From an uncultured Fidelibacterota bacterium (lineage in GTDB: Bacteria; Fidelibacterota; Marinisomatia; Marinisomatales; Marinisomataceae), in NCBI GenBank assembly GCA_902526795.1, contig CABZMF010000002.1:97199-161198 (forward strand): a stretch of DNA of 64,000 bases, written 5' to 3'. The number at the start of each line of letters is the position of its first letter. The stretch's first letter is position 1. The notes under the pieces were generated by a model, which did no database searches, had not been told where the DNA came from, and saw nothing but the letters and a program-made list of their open reading frames with translations. Positions 20,903 to 29,999 of the stretch are shown piece after piece. The position numbers and the translations under genes are program-made.

Positions 20903-21214
20903 ATGACAAACTTTTTAGAAGATTTAAAAAAGAATATTTCTGAATGGAGTGTAGTTGCTTCTGAAAAAGCTGAGGAATTTACTCACGTAAGTAAGCTCAG
21001 GATAGATATAATCCAACTAGAAAGAAAATTATCAAGTAAGTATGTAAAATTAGGACTTTATGTTTTTTCTAAAACAAAAGAAAAAAATGTACTGAACTTT
21101 GTTGGTGACAAAAAATATCTTTCAGTCATAGATTCCATTGACAAGATTAAATCAAATATCTTAGATATTAAAAATGAAATTAATAATGATAAAAGCTTAA
21201 AAGATGCTAAATAA
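20903..21214 (+). CDS. Small coiled-coil protein of unknown function
   Basis: 103-aa ORF with no TM segment; its end overlaps the next ORF. Confidence 0.65.
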   Translation: MTNFLEDLKKNISEWSVVASEKAEEFTHVSKLRIDIIQLERKLSSKYVKLGLYVFSKTKEKNVLNFVGDKKYLSVIDSIDKIKSNILDIKNEINNDKSLKDAK

Positions 21215-22091
21215 TAAAAAATTTTCATTCCAGTTTCTTTCTTCTGAAAAGCTTCATCAAATAAATTTTTCTGTTTCGAATATATTAATTTTTTTAACAG
21301 TATTCGCAACATCTTTTTTATCATTAAATTACTTTCTTTCTCAAAAATTTTCAGACGAATATTACAAGGTTAAATTAAAAGAAACCGATGAAAAATATTC
21401 TGAAGTTTCAAAGGAATTACTTGATAAAATTGCTAAACTTGAAGAAGAACTAAAAATTATTGAAGAGAAAGATTCTGAATTAAGAACTTATGCAACACTA
21501 GCACCATTAAGTGACGATGTAAAAGCTCAAGGCAAAGGTGGATCAATAGAAAATGTTTTTGAAGATGATAAAAGCACATTAATGTCATTAAAGGATAGGG
21601 TTGACTCTTTAGCTTTTGCAGTTAATATCCAAAAAGATAGTTACAACACAATTTTTACTAAAATCAAATCTAATGAAGAAATGTATAGACATATTCCATC
21701 CATTGCACCTGTCAAAGGTTATATAGGTTCAAAGTACGGTTATAGAACTGACCCAATAGACGGAAAAAGAAGGATGCATTCCGGTCTTGACTTTCCAGTT
21801 AATTTAAACACAGATGTAGTTGCGACTGGAGATGGAGTAGTTTCGAAAGCACAGTATGACGCTGGATGGGGTAGATATATAAAAATTGATCATGGTTATG
21901 GATATGAAACGATTTATGCTCACCTTTGGAAAATTAACGTTAAAAAAGGTCAGAAAGTTAAACGTGGCGATAAAATTGGTAAGTCAGGAAATAGCGGAAG
22001 AGCTGCAGGTTTTCATTTGCATTATGAGGTTCATAAAAATAATAAAACCGTCGATCCTTTGAGATATTTTTTTACTGGATATATTGATTAA
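21204..22091 (+). CDS. M23 (LytM/Gly-Gly type) peptidase with N-terminal TM and coiled coil
   Basis: HSGLDFPVNLNTDVVATGDGVV, HGYGYETIYAHL, GFHLHYEV. Confidence 0.92.
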   Translation: MLNNKKFSFQFLSSEKLHQINFSVSNILIFLTVFATSFLSLNYFLSQKFSDEYYKVKLKETDEKYSEVSKELLDKIAKLEEELKIIEEKDSELRTYATLAPLSDDVKAQGKGGSIENVFEDDKSTLMSLKDRVDSLAFAVNIQKDSYNTIFTKIKSNEEMYRHIPSIAPVKGYIGSKYGYRTDPIDGKRRMHSGLDFPVNLNTDVVATGDGVVSKAQYDAGWGRYIKIDHGYGYETIYAHLWKINVKKGQKVKRGDKIGKSGNSGRAAGFHLHYEVHKNNKTVDPLRYFFTGYID

Positions 22092-23416
22092 TGAATACTT
22101 CTGTAATAAAAAAATTTGCTATTCAAACTTATGGCTGTCAAATGAACGTTGCAGATTCAGAGCTAGTTGAAGGTATTTTAACAAATTTAGGTTTAGAAAA
22201 GACATCAGATTATGATGAAGCAGATGCAATTTTTTTAAATACTTGTGCGATTAGAGAAAATGCTGAAACTAAAGTACATTCCAAACTAGGAAACCTTCAA
22301 AAAATAAAAATTAATAAACCACATTTAATTATTGGTGTTTTGGGATGTATGGCTCAAAACCTTAAAGATGATTTATTAAAAAATAAACCTTACGTTGATA
22401 TTATTCTCGGACCAGATTCTTATAGAAAAATACCTGAATTAATCAATAGACATTTAGCTGATAACAAAAGTATCGTAGATACAAAACTTTCAAGACACGA
22501 AGTTTATGAGAATCTTTTTCCATCAAGAGGAGATACTTTTAATGCATGGGTTTCAATAATGAGGGGTTGTAATAAATTTTGCTCATTTTGTATTGTTCCT
22601 TTTACAAGAGGTAGAGAGCGTAGTCGAAGTGTTTTAAGCGTTGTTGATGAAGTTAAAAAAGCTGTAGACCAAGGTTTCGTAGAAATTACTTTATTAGGTC
22701 AAAATGTTAACTCTTATAATTTTGAAGGTAAGTCTTTCTCGGACTTACTATTAGCTGTATCTAATATTGATGGAGTAAAAAGAATAAGATATACATCACC
22801 CCATCCTCAAGATATAAATGTTGAACTACTTGAGGTCATGGCTTCCAGAAAAAATATCTGTAATTATGTTCACTTTCCGATGCAGTCAGGTTCAAATGAA
22901 ATACTTAAAAGAATGAATCGCACATACACTAGAGAGCATTTTTACGATATGGCTGTAAAAATTAGAGATATTATGCCCAATTGTGGTTTATCTACAGACA
23001 TTATCGTAGGATTTCCTGGAGAAACAGATGAGCAATTTAGAGAAACATTAGATTTGATGGATGCTATTAAGTTTAATTCAGCATTTACATTTAAGTATTC
23101 TCCAAGACCTTATACTAAAGCAGAACAATTCTCCGATCAAATTTCTGAAGAAATTAAAAAAGCACGCTTAGATGAAATGTTAATTCTTCAAAGAAAGCAT
23201 TCTTTAGAATTAAATCAAAAAATGGTTGGCTCTTATCAACAGGTTTTAATTGAAAAAGAAAGTAAAAAATCAGACAAACATTGGGCTGGAAGAACAGATT
23301 CCAACGAATGGGTGATAATTGAAAAAAATAATAGTAATATTAAGGACATATTGCCTGTAGAAATAACTAGTGCCACAGGTGTAATATTGCATGCTAAAGA
23401 AATCACAGGAGCATAA
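22091..23416 (+). CDS. miaB: tRNA-2-methylthio-N6-dimethylallyladenosine synthase
   Basis: IQTYGCQMNVADSE, RGCNKFCSFCIVPFTRGRERSR, C-terminal TRAM. Confidence 0.96.
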   Translation: MNTSVIKKFAIQTYGCQMNVADSELVEGILTNLGLEKTSDYDEADAIFLNTCAIRENAETKVHSKLGNLQKIKINKPHLIIGVLGCMAQNLKDDLLKNKPYVDIILGPDSYRKIPELINRHLADNKSIVDTKLSRHEVYENLFPSRGDTFNAWVSIMRGCNKFCSFCIVPFTRGRERSRSVLSVVDEVKKAVDQGFVEITLLGQNVNSYNFEGKSFSDLLLAVSNIDGVKRIRYTSPHPQDINVELLEVMASRKNICNYVHFPMQSGSNEILKRMNRTYTREHFYDMAVKIRDIMPNCGLSTDIIVGFPGETDEQFRETLDLMDAIKFNSAFTFKYSPRPYTKAEQFSDQISEEIKKARLDEMLILQRKHSLELNQKMVGSYQQVLIEKESKKSDKHWAGRTDSNEWVIIEKNNSNIKDILPVEITSATGVILHAKEITGA

Positions 23417-23730
23417 TGTTTAGAATTATCAGAGTGTTAATGATATTGGGACTTCTTGCAGGTACCTTTTTACTTTTTGATAAAAATAGTGAGAGCATAA
23501 CCATTTATTTTTTTAGGGATAATGGTTATGATATTCCAGGCTATCTTGCTTTCATCGGATTCATTATGATTGGTGTAATAGTGGGATACATTATTTCTTT
23601 AAAGACAGTTTTCTCCTACAGATCAGAAATTTCTAAACTAATTAAAACAAATAAAGAAATTTCAGATGAGCTAGATAGTTTAAGAAATGTTGCAGTAGGC
23701 GAAGAATTAAGTTTTTCCAAAAAGGATTAA
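23416..23730 (+). CDS. LapA-like (DUF1049) membrane protein
   Basis: Two TM helices separated by a short periplasmic turn then a cytosolic coiled coil; directly upstream of a LapB-like TPR gene. Confidence 0.6.
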   Translation: MFRIIRVLMILGLLAGTFLLFDKNSESITIYFFRDNGYDIPGYLAFIGFIMIGVIVGYIISLKTVFSYRSEISKLIKTNKEISDELDSLRNVAVGEELSFSKKD

Positions 23731-23734
23731 TCCT

Positions 23735-24784
23735 TTGGAATTTTTAGCTTTAAGCAATTCACAGATTTTACTAATATTTATTTCAGCCATTGCTTTAGTA
23801 ATATTTTTTTTAATTAATAATCGTTCAAAAAATATACCAACTGATACAGAAGCATTTAATTATGCCTTAAAAGCATTAGTTGATGGTGACAAAGATAAAG
23901 CCTATAACCTCTTAAGAGAGATCATTGCTAAAGATTCAAATAATATAGATGCTTTCCTATTACTTGGAGATATTGTTAGAGAAAAAGATGTTAACCAAGC
24001 AATCAAGATTCATCAAACAATCGTCCTGAGACCTCAACTAAATAAAGAAAAGAAAATTGAGGCACACAAAGCTCTAGCTAAGGACTTTCTATGTCTAAAA
24101 AATAATACTAGAGCTGAAATTGAATTAAATAATATTTTATCAATAAATTCTTTAAATAAGTGGGCTTTAAGAAAACTCAAAAAAATTGCAACAGAAAATA
24201 AAAATTGGAAAGACGCTCTTAAGTTTGAAAAAAAATTAATGAAAATAGATATTCATCATAAAAAAAATGACGAATCCATGTTGAATTATTTCATTGCCAT
24301 GGATTATAAGTCAAAAGAAAATAAAAAAAATTATATATATTACCTTGAAAAGAGTGCAAATGCTGAAAAAGTATATCCTGATTCTGCAATAGAACTTGCC
24401 CATCATCATAAAGAGGACGTTGACCTTGCAATATACTATTACAAACTTTATGCAAAAAATTTTCCATCACAAAGAACAATGGCTTATAATAAAATAGAAA
24501 ATATCTTGTTTGATAATCAAAAATATGATGAAGTCGAGGAACTTTATAGAAATATCCTTGAAAATGATTTTGATGGTTTTGCCTTAAACAGATTAGTAGA
24601 TATTTTGCTTGAGAAAAATGATACCTCAGTAGCAAAAGAATTAGTAGAAAAATTTATGAAAAGCAATAATACCTGTCATTCCATAAGATTAAATAAATTA
24701 AAACTCGATTCAGGTAGTTTTGAAGTTCGAAAATCTATTTCAACATTATGTAATGAAATGATAAGTGATGAAATTATTAAGTAA
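23735..24784 (+). CDS. LapB/YciM-like TPR protein (TTG start)
   Basis: N-terminal TM then TPRs with LapB-like LLLGDIVREKDVNQAIKIHQTIVLRPQLNKEKKIEAHKALAKDFL. Confidence 0.65.
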   Translation: MEFLALSNSQILLIFISAIALVIFFLINNRSKNIPTDTEAFNYALKALVDGDKDKAYNLLREIIAKDSNNIDAFLLLGDIVREKDVNQAIKIHQTIVLRPQLNKEKKIEAHKALAKDFLCLKNNTRAEIELNNILSINSLNKWALRKLKKIATENKNWKDALKFEKKLMKIDIHHKKNDESMLNYFIAMDYKSKENKKNYIYYLEKSANAEKVYPDSAIELAHHHKEDVDLAIYYYKLYAKNFPSQRTMAYNKIENILFDNQKYDEVEELYRNILENDFDGFALNRLVDILLEKNDTSVAKELVEKFMKSNNTCHSIRLNKLKLDSGSFEVRKSISTLCNEMISDEIIK

Positions 24785-25403
24785 AGTAATAACATTTTGT
24801 TATTTATTTTTTTCTTTATCAGCTCAAGATAAAGATTTAAGTCTTAAATATGAACAAGCTATAAATCTTGAGAACGGAGATGAAGCTTTAAAAATTTATG
24901 ATGAAATAATTAATACAAATCTTGATTCAGATTATGTTTGGCTCTCAAAATTAAAAAAAGGTGAAATGTTTTATGCCCTAGGTTCATATATAACTTCTTC
25001 AAGTATCCTTAAAGAATTTAATTTAAATGCTCCTTTACACCTTCAGAACGAATCTGCAAAAAATTTATTATTCAAATCTTTAAATGCTACTGGAGAGTCA
25101 GATTCGTTAAAAGTTTATCAAAAATTACTATCTTCAAAAAAAACAAAAAAAAATAAAATCAAAACCTCTAGTAATAAAGTATGGTTCATTCAGTTTGGAG
25201 CATTTTCAATATTTGATAATGCGCAAGTCTTGAAAGATTCATTAAATGAGGAAAAAATATTTGATATTCAAATTGATCAGGTCTTAAAAAATGGAAAAAT
25301 GATATTCTATGTAAGAAGTTCTCATTATGTTTCATATGAGGAGGCATTTAATCAAAGCAAAAAACTTGCAAATAAAACAAAGTTCACAATAAGTGGCTTT
25401 TAA
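24765..25403 (+). CDS. Exported protein with C-terminal SPOR-like domain
   Basis: Signal peptide; WFIQFGAFSIFDNAQVLKDSLNE ... FYVRSSHYVSYEEAFNQSKKL. Confidence 0.75.
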   Translation: MMKLLSKVITFCYLFFSLSAQDKDLSLKYEQAINLENGDEALKIYDEIINTNLDSDYVWLSKLKKGEMFYALGSYITSSSILKEFNLNAPLHLQNESAKNLLFKSLNATGESDSLKVYQKLLSSKKTKKNKIKTSSNKVWFIQFGAFSIFDNAQVLKDSLNEEKIFDIQIDQVLKNGKMIFYVRSSHYVSYEEAFNQSKKLANKTKFTISGF

Positions 25404-25405
25404 AG

Positions 25406-27247
25406 CTATTTTTTTGCTAATGAAAATAATCTTTGAAGGATAAATAAAATTAAAACAACTCCAACAATATCATTGAATGGAGCGGAAAGTGATAAGGTTG
25501 GCCAATAGTTTTTATCAAAAAATAATGGAACTGCAATAAAAATTGCCATTAATGCTTCTCCTGTTATTAAACCTGAAGCTATTAATAATCCATTATTTTT
25601 TCCTTCAGCTGTTGCGCTTTTATTAGCAAAATGATTTAGCATTCCTCCAATGAAAATAGGAAGTGTGAGCTCAATTGGAAGATATATACCAATTGCCACA
25701 GCTAGTATAGGAACTCTAAAATCAGCTTTTTTATAAGCCTGATATTGATCAATTAAGATAATAATCACTCCTAAAAAAGCTCCAGCATAAATCATCCCCC
25801 ACTCTAAATTACCCGCAAATACCCCATTTGCTACATTTGTCATCAAAACAGCTTGAGGTGCGGGTAAATCAGAGCTTCCAATACCGTATGCCTCATGCAG
25901 AAGCGTTAAAACGATTCCAAGTGTTAAAGCAGCGCTTATAACTCCAACAAGTTGCATAAGTTGTTGCTTCCAAGGAGTTGCACCTACGATATTTCCAGTT
26001 TTTAAATCTTGAAGATTATCACCGCCAATTGCTGCTGCGCAACAAACAACTGCACCAATTAAAATGGCTGCTGCAGCTCCTTTTGATGAATCAACATCAA
26101 AAAAGGTTATAATTAGTAATGAACTGAATAATATTGTTGCTATTGTTACACCTGAAATTGGATTATTTGATGAACCAACTACACCAGCCATATAAGCTGC
26201 CACAGCAGAAAAAAGAAAACCAAAAATTGCCATTACAAAAGACAATATAATAGCGGAAGTCCAAGAGCCAATTATTCCAAAATATGTTAAAGAAATTGGC
26301 ACTAACATCATTACAATAGCTATAAAAACGTAATTAATTGGTAAGTCTCTTTCTTCAAGCAAAATATTTTCAGAGTTTTCTTTCAATGTTTTTAAACTTA
26401 GTTGGATGCTTTCAATTAATGGTTTTGCTAACTGAATAACTGACCAGATTCCTCCAACAACCATTGCACCAACACCCAGATAACGTATCTTGGCATTCCA
26501 AATTACATTAGCGCTTTCAAAATAATTTTCTCCTTCAAATCCATACAAATAAGTATAAATTGGGATTGCTATTACCCACGAAATAATTCCACCAGTGAAT
26601 GCAAGAATACCAATATTTCTACCAACAATATAACCAACACTAAACAGTGAGGGAGATAGACTTGCTCCCATTCCAAATATTGCACCTTTTATAGCTATTG
26701 CTCCTCCTAGTGCACTTGACCAAACACTAAAAGCCAATTCTCCTAGTTTTACAATTCCACCTACAAGAGCAGATAAGCCAATTAATCTTAAACTTTGATT
26801 AGATTTTTTAGAATCTGTTTCATGTCCTGTTTTTAAAACAGCTGCTGTTGCAACACCTTCTGGGAAACGTAGTTGCGCTTTTAGTATCAAAGCTCTTCTC
26901 AAAGGAACAGTAAATAATGCACCAAGGATTCCACCTACCATTGCAATTTTTGTAACTTCTAAATAACTGATTGTATCCCAATAACCAACTAGGAGAAGAG
27001 CAGGTAAGGTAAAAATTACTCCAGCTGCTAATGATTCTCCTGCTGAGGCAGCAGTTTGAACAATATTGTTTTCTAATATATTAGATTCCTTAAAAAGTCT
27101 TAGTATTCCCATGGACATAATAGCAGCAGGAATAGATGCAGAGATGGTCATTCCAGCATAAAGGCCTAAATAAGTCATTGCAGACGATAAGATTATTGAT
27201 AGAAAAATACTTAAAAAAAAGGCTTTGACTGTAATCTCATTTTTCAT
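25406..27247 (-). CDS. OPT-family (oligopeptide/metal-chelate) transporter
   Basis: 613-aa polytopic protein; GLYAGMTISASIPAAIMSMGILR, RFPEGVATAAVLKTG, GGDNLQDLKTGNIVGATPWKQQ. Confidence 0.9.
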   Translation of the reverse strand: MKNEITVKAFFLSIFLSIILSSAMTYLGLYAGMTISASIPAAIMSMGILRLFKESNILENNIVQTAASAGESLAAGVIFTLPALLLVGYWDTISYLEVTKIAMVGGILGALFTVPLRRALILKAQLRFPEGVATAAVLKTGHETDSKKSNQSLRLIGLSALVGGIVKLGELAFSVWSSALGGAIAIKGAIFGMGASLSPSLFSVGYIVGRNIGILAFTGGIISWVIAIPIYTYLYGFEGENYFESANVIWNAKIRYLGVGAMVVGGIWSVIQLAKPLIESIQLSLKTLKENSENILLEERDLPINYVFIAIVMMLVPISLTYFGIIGSWTSAIILSFVMAIFGFLFSAVAAYMAGVVGSSNNPISGVTIATILFSSLLIITFFDVDSSKGAAAAILIGAVVCCAAAIGGDNLQDLKTGNIVGATPWKQQLMQLVGVISAALTLGIVLTLLHEAYGIGSSDLPAPQAVLMTNVANGVFAGNLEWGMIYAGAFLGVIIILIDQYQAYKKADFRVPILAVAIGIYLPIELTLPIFIGGMLNHFANKSATAEGKNNGLLIASGLITGEALMAIFIAVPLFFDKNYWPTLSLSAPFNDIVGVVLILFILQRLFSLAKK

Positions 27248-27278
27248 AAAGTTAACTTAATGATTTTTTAAAGTAAAA

Positions 27279-27563
27279 ATGAAAAAAACTATTATAAGTA
27301 TAACCCTCTTTTCTTTTACCTTCCTTAGTTTACATGTACATACACATGAACATGATCACGAATTAGATTCTGATTATGATTCATATTATATTACGGTTGA
27401 GGAAGATTGTGGTTTTTGTCTTTTTAATAGTGAAAATTCATTAGCAGAATCGTTGACATTTTCTGTTCAATTACACTTTAAAAAAATATTCTTTAACAAG
27501 TATATAGTAAATTATATACCATTCAAATTATTTTGTTTTTTAAACAAATCACCCCCTCAATAG
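27279..27563 (+). CDS. Small exported His-rich protein with CxxC motif
   Basis: 94 aa: signal peptide then HVHTHEHDHELDSDYDS ... EEDCGFCLF. Confidence 0.7.
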   Translation: MKKTIISITLFSFTFLSLHVHTHEHDHELDSDYDSYYITVEEDCGFCLFNSENSLAESLTFSVQLHFKKIFFNKYIVNYIPFKLFCFLNKSPPQ

Positions 27564-27613
27564 CTAGCTATTAACAAATGGATATCAAAATTTGATATCT
27601 TAGTTTTAACTAA
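27561..27613. promoter_or_regulatory. Cluster of dyad-symmetric elements in the leader of the TonB receptor gene
   Basis: TAGCTAGCTA (27561-27570), GATATCAAA-A-TTTGATATC (27581-27599, perfect 9-1-9), TTAGTT-TT-AACTAA (27600-27613). Confidence 0.5.
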
Positions 27614-27630
27614 TCATTTTAGGAGAAAAA

Positions 27631-29952
27631 ATGAAAAACTATTTTAGTTTAATAATATTAATAAGTGCATTATTTGCACAGAACGAAGTAGCTGAATCTG
27701 ATTCATTGAATCCGTTAGCACTTGAAGGCGTTGAAGTTTACTCATCTTTAAGGAGTGTAAATGAGGGAGACCTTGCTGCTTCAGCTATTATTTTTAATGA
27801 AGAATTGAAAATAATGGAAGGACAGCACTTTAGCGACCTACTATTGCGAGTACCTAATTTGAATTATGCTGGTGGCTCTTCAAGACCGAGATATTTTCAA
27901 ATTAGAGGTGAAGGTTCCGTAAGTAGATATTCGGACCAAGGACCTCCAAGTCCATATGTAGGATTAGTTTTAGATGGAATGGACTTATCTGAACTTGGAA
28001 TGATCACACCATTATTTGATATGCAACAAGTTGAAGTATTAATGGGTGTTCAAACCAGTTTATTTGGTGCTTCAGCATCTTCAGGGTTAATTAATTTTAA
28101 AACAAACGACCCAACAGATGAAAAAGGTGGATATGTTATGACCCAATTTGGTTCATACAACACATATACCAATGGTCTTGTATACAATTTACCATTTGAA
28201 AATGGATGGAAAGTTAGATTAGTTGGACACTCTAATGTATCTGATGGTTATAAAGAGAATGTTTCATTAGGTAATTATGCATCTGCAGATAGAAATGAAA
28301 CATCTTTAAGATTAAAAATGCTCAAGGAAGGTGATTTAATCACTCAAAAGTATACTATTATTTCATCTGACTTTGATAATGGTTATGATAATTGGGCACC
28401 AGATAATAACACTGATAACATCACGTATTCTGATAACCCAGGAAAAGACAGTCAAAAGTCACAAATCTTTATTGCTGATTATAAATATGACTTAGGTGAG
28501 CAAATCATTGACTTTAATGTTGGAATGTCAAGCAATGAAACATTGCATAGTTACGATTCAGATTGGGGTAGCTATGACTTCTGGATAAATTTTGATGGTG
28601 ATGATCATCATGATGATGAACATGATGACCACGGTGATGACCATGGCGATGATGATCATGATGATGAAGATGGAGATGACCATGATGATTTTGACTTTAT
28701 TTCATATGATTTCTTCGATTCATTTGAAAGAGATATTGATACAAGAACAGTTGATTTAAGGTTTAGATCAAATGTTAACGATAATAATAGAGCAGACTAT
28801 GTTTTTGGATTATATAATTCTACTTATGAAGAAACAACAGATGCTGCTGGATACGTTTTTGGCGGATCTGCTACTGGATTATCTACAGGGTATGATATTA
28901 TTACAAAGTCAGTATATGGTGAACTAGCATATAATTTCAAAAATTCATCAACTTTAGCTGTTAGTTTCAGACATGAAGCAAGAGACATTGATTATTTTGA
29001 TTTTGAAAATGCTAGCGGAAGTTTTGAGTTAGATGGAAATTGGAATACATCTTTTAAGGTCTCATATGAGATGAAACCAACAAGCAATCTTCATTGGTAT
29101 ATTTATGCTGCTGAAGGTTATCATCCAGCAGGAGTTAATCAAAATCCATATTTAGAAATGGAAGATAAAACCTATGACGATGAAATCTATACTGATGTAA
29201 CAACAGGAATTAGATGGTATACAGATAACATTAAGTTATCAACTTCATTGTTTTATTTAGAACATGATGGTCACATTTTTGAGACTTCAGAGCAGTTAGA
29301 TCCATCAAATCCAAATGCTTTTGCATTTTTTAAACAAAATGCTGATTCAGGATATGAGTATGGATCTGAAACAAGCGGTGAATTCAAACTTAATGATAGA
29401 TTCTCAATGGGATTATCGCTTGGCTTATTGAGTAGTGAAATTGAATTCGGGGACCATGCTGAGCACGGTGATGAGCACGGTGATGAGCACGGTGATGAAC
29501 ACGGTGAAGATGATCACGATGAAGATCATGATGAAGATCACGATGAAGATCACGATGACCATGGAGATGACCATGATGACCACGGTGGACATGAAGGACA
29601 TGCTGAGCATGGACAAAAAGCTCATGCTCCAAATTGGAATTATAGCTTAACGTTTAACTACAATTTCACAGAAGATAGTTCATTAATGGTAGAAATTGCA
29701 GGTAAAGATGCATTCATCTTTGATTCTCAAAATGATTCATACGAATCTGATCCATATCATTTATTGAATGCATATTATTCACATTCATTCAATAAGCTAA
29801 GATTAGGAGTGTATGCTAAAAATATTCTTGATGAGTCTTACGCAGACAGAGGATTTATTTTTGGTCTAGAACCTCCTAATTTTCAACAAGAGCTATATAA
29901 ATCATTTGGCCCTCCAAGAGAAGTTGGAATGTCATTAACATATAGTTTCTAA
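27631..29952 (+). CDS. TonB-dependent outer-membrane receptor with two His/Asp/Glu-rich loops
   Basis: Signal peptide; plug domain (FSDLLLRVPNLNYAGGSSRPRYFQIRGEG, QVEVLMGVQTSLFGASASSGLINFKT), terminal aromatic YSF; SD aggag before ATG. Confidence 0.9.
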   Translation: MKNYFSLIILISALFAQNEVAESDSLNPLALEGVEVYSSLRSVNEGDLAASAIIFNEELKIMEGQHFSDLLLRVPNLNYAGGSSRPRYFQIRGEGSVSRYSDQGPPSPYVGLVLDGMDLSELGMITPLFDMQQVEVLMGVQTSLFGASASSGLINFKTNDPTDEKGGYVMTQFGSYNTYTNGLVYNLPFENGWKVRLVGHSNVSDGYKENVSLGNYASADRNETSLRLKMLKEGDLITQKYTIISSDFDNGYDNWAPDNNTDNITYSDNPGKDSQKSQIFIADYKYDLGEQIIDFNVGMSSNETLHSYDSDWGSYDFWINFDGDDHHDDEHDDHGDDHGDDDHDDEDGDDHDDFDFISYDFFDSFERDIDTRTVDLRFRSNVNDNNRADYVFGLYNSTYEETTDAAGYVFGGSATGLSTGYDIITKSVYGELAYNFKNSSTLAVSFRHEARDIDYFDFENASGSFELDGNWNTSFKVSYEMKPTSNLHWYIYAAEGYHPAGVNQNPYLEMEDKTYDDEIYTDVTTGIRWYTDNIKLSTSLFYLEHDGHIFETSEQLDPSNPNAFAFFKQNADSGYEYGSETSGEFKLNDRFSMGLSLGLLSSEIEFGDHAEHGDEHGDEHGDEHGEDDHDEDHDEDHDEDHDDHGDDHDDHGGHEGHAEHGQKAHAPNWNYSLTFNYNFTEDSSLMVEIAGKDAFIFDSQNDSYESDPYHLLNAYYSHSFNKLRLGVYAKNILDESYADRGFIFGLEPPNFQQELYKSFGPPREVGMSLTYSF
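28594..28692 (+). repeat. First His/Asp-rich low-complexity segment inside the receptor
   Basis: Encodes DGDDHHDDEHDDHGDDHGDDDHDDEDGDDHDD. Confidence 0.9.
29451..29626 (+). repeat. Second His/Asp/Glu-rich segment with approximately 12-bp tandem repeats
   Basis: Repeats of gatgagcacggt and gatgaagatcac; encodes DHAEHGDEHGDEHGDEHGEDDHDEDHDEDHDEDHDDHGDDHDDHGGHEGHAEHGQKAH. Confidence 0.92.
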
Positions 29953-29963
29953 TATCTTATTTT

Positions 29964-29999
29964 CATAATTTAGCGGGTAATACAACCCGCTAAATTATG
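29964..29999 (+). other. 15-bp perfect inverted repeat overlapping the polA start codon
   Basis: CATAATTTAGCGGGT-aataca-ACCCGCTAAATTATG; last three bases are the polA ATG. Confidence 0.9.

Noticed and set aside
25396-25415. Small hairpin GCTTTTAAAGC followed by T-run between the SPOR and OPT genes
   Set aside because: Stem is only about 5 bp, too weak to call a terminator with confidence
29451-29626. Short regular repeats resembling a CRISPR array
   Set aside because: 12-bp contiguous tandem units within a coding frame, no unique spacers, no cas genes
29390-29650. Overlapping His/Met-rich ORFs on both strands (29390-29632 -, 29425-29625 -, 29435-29650 +)
   Set aside because: By-products of the in-frame 12-bp repeats in the TonB receptor, which keep all frames open; no start signals or independent domain
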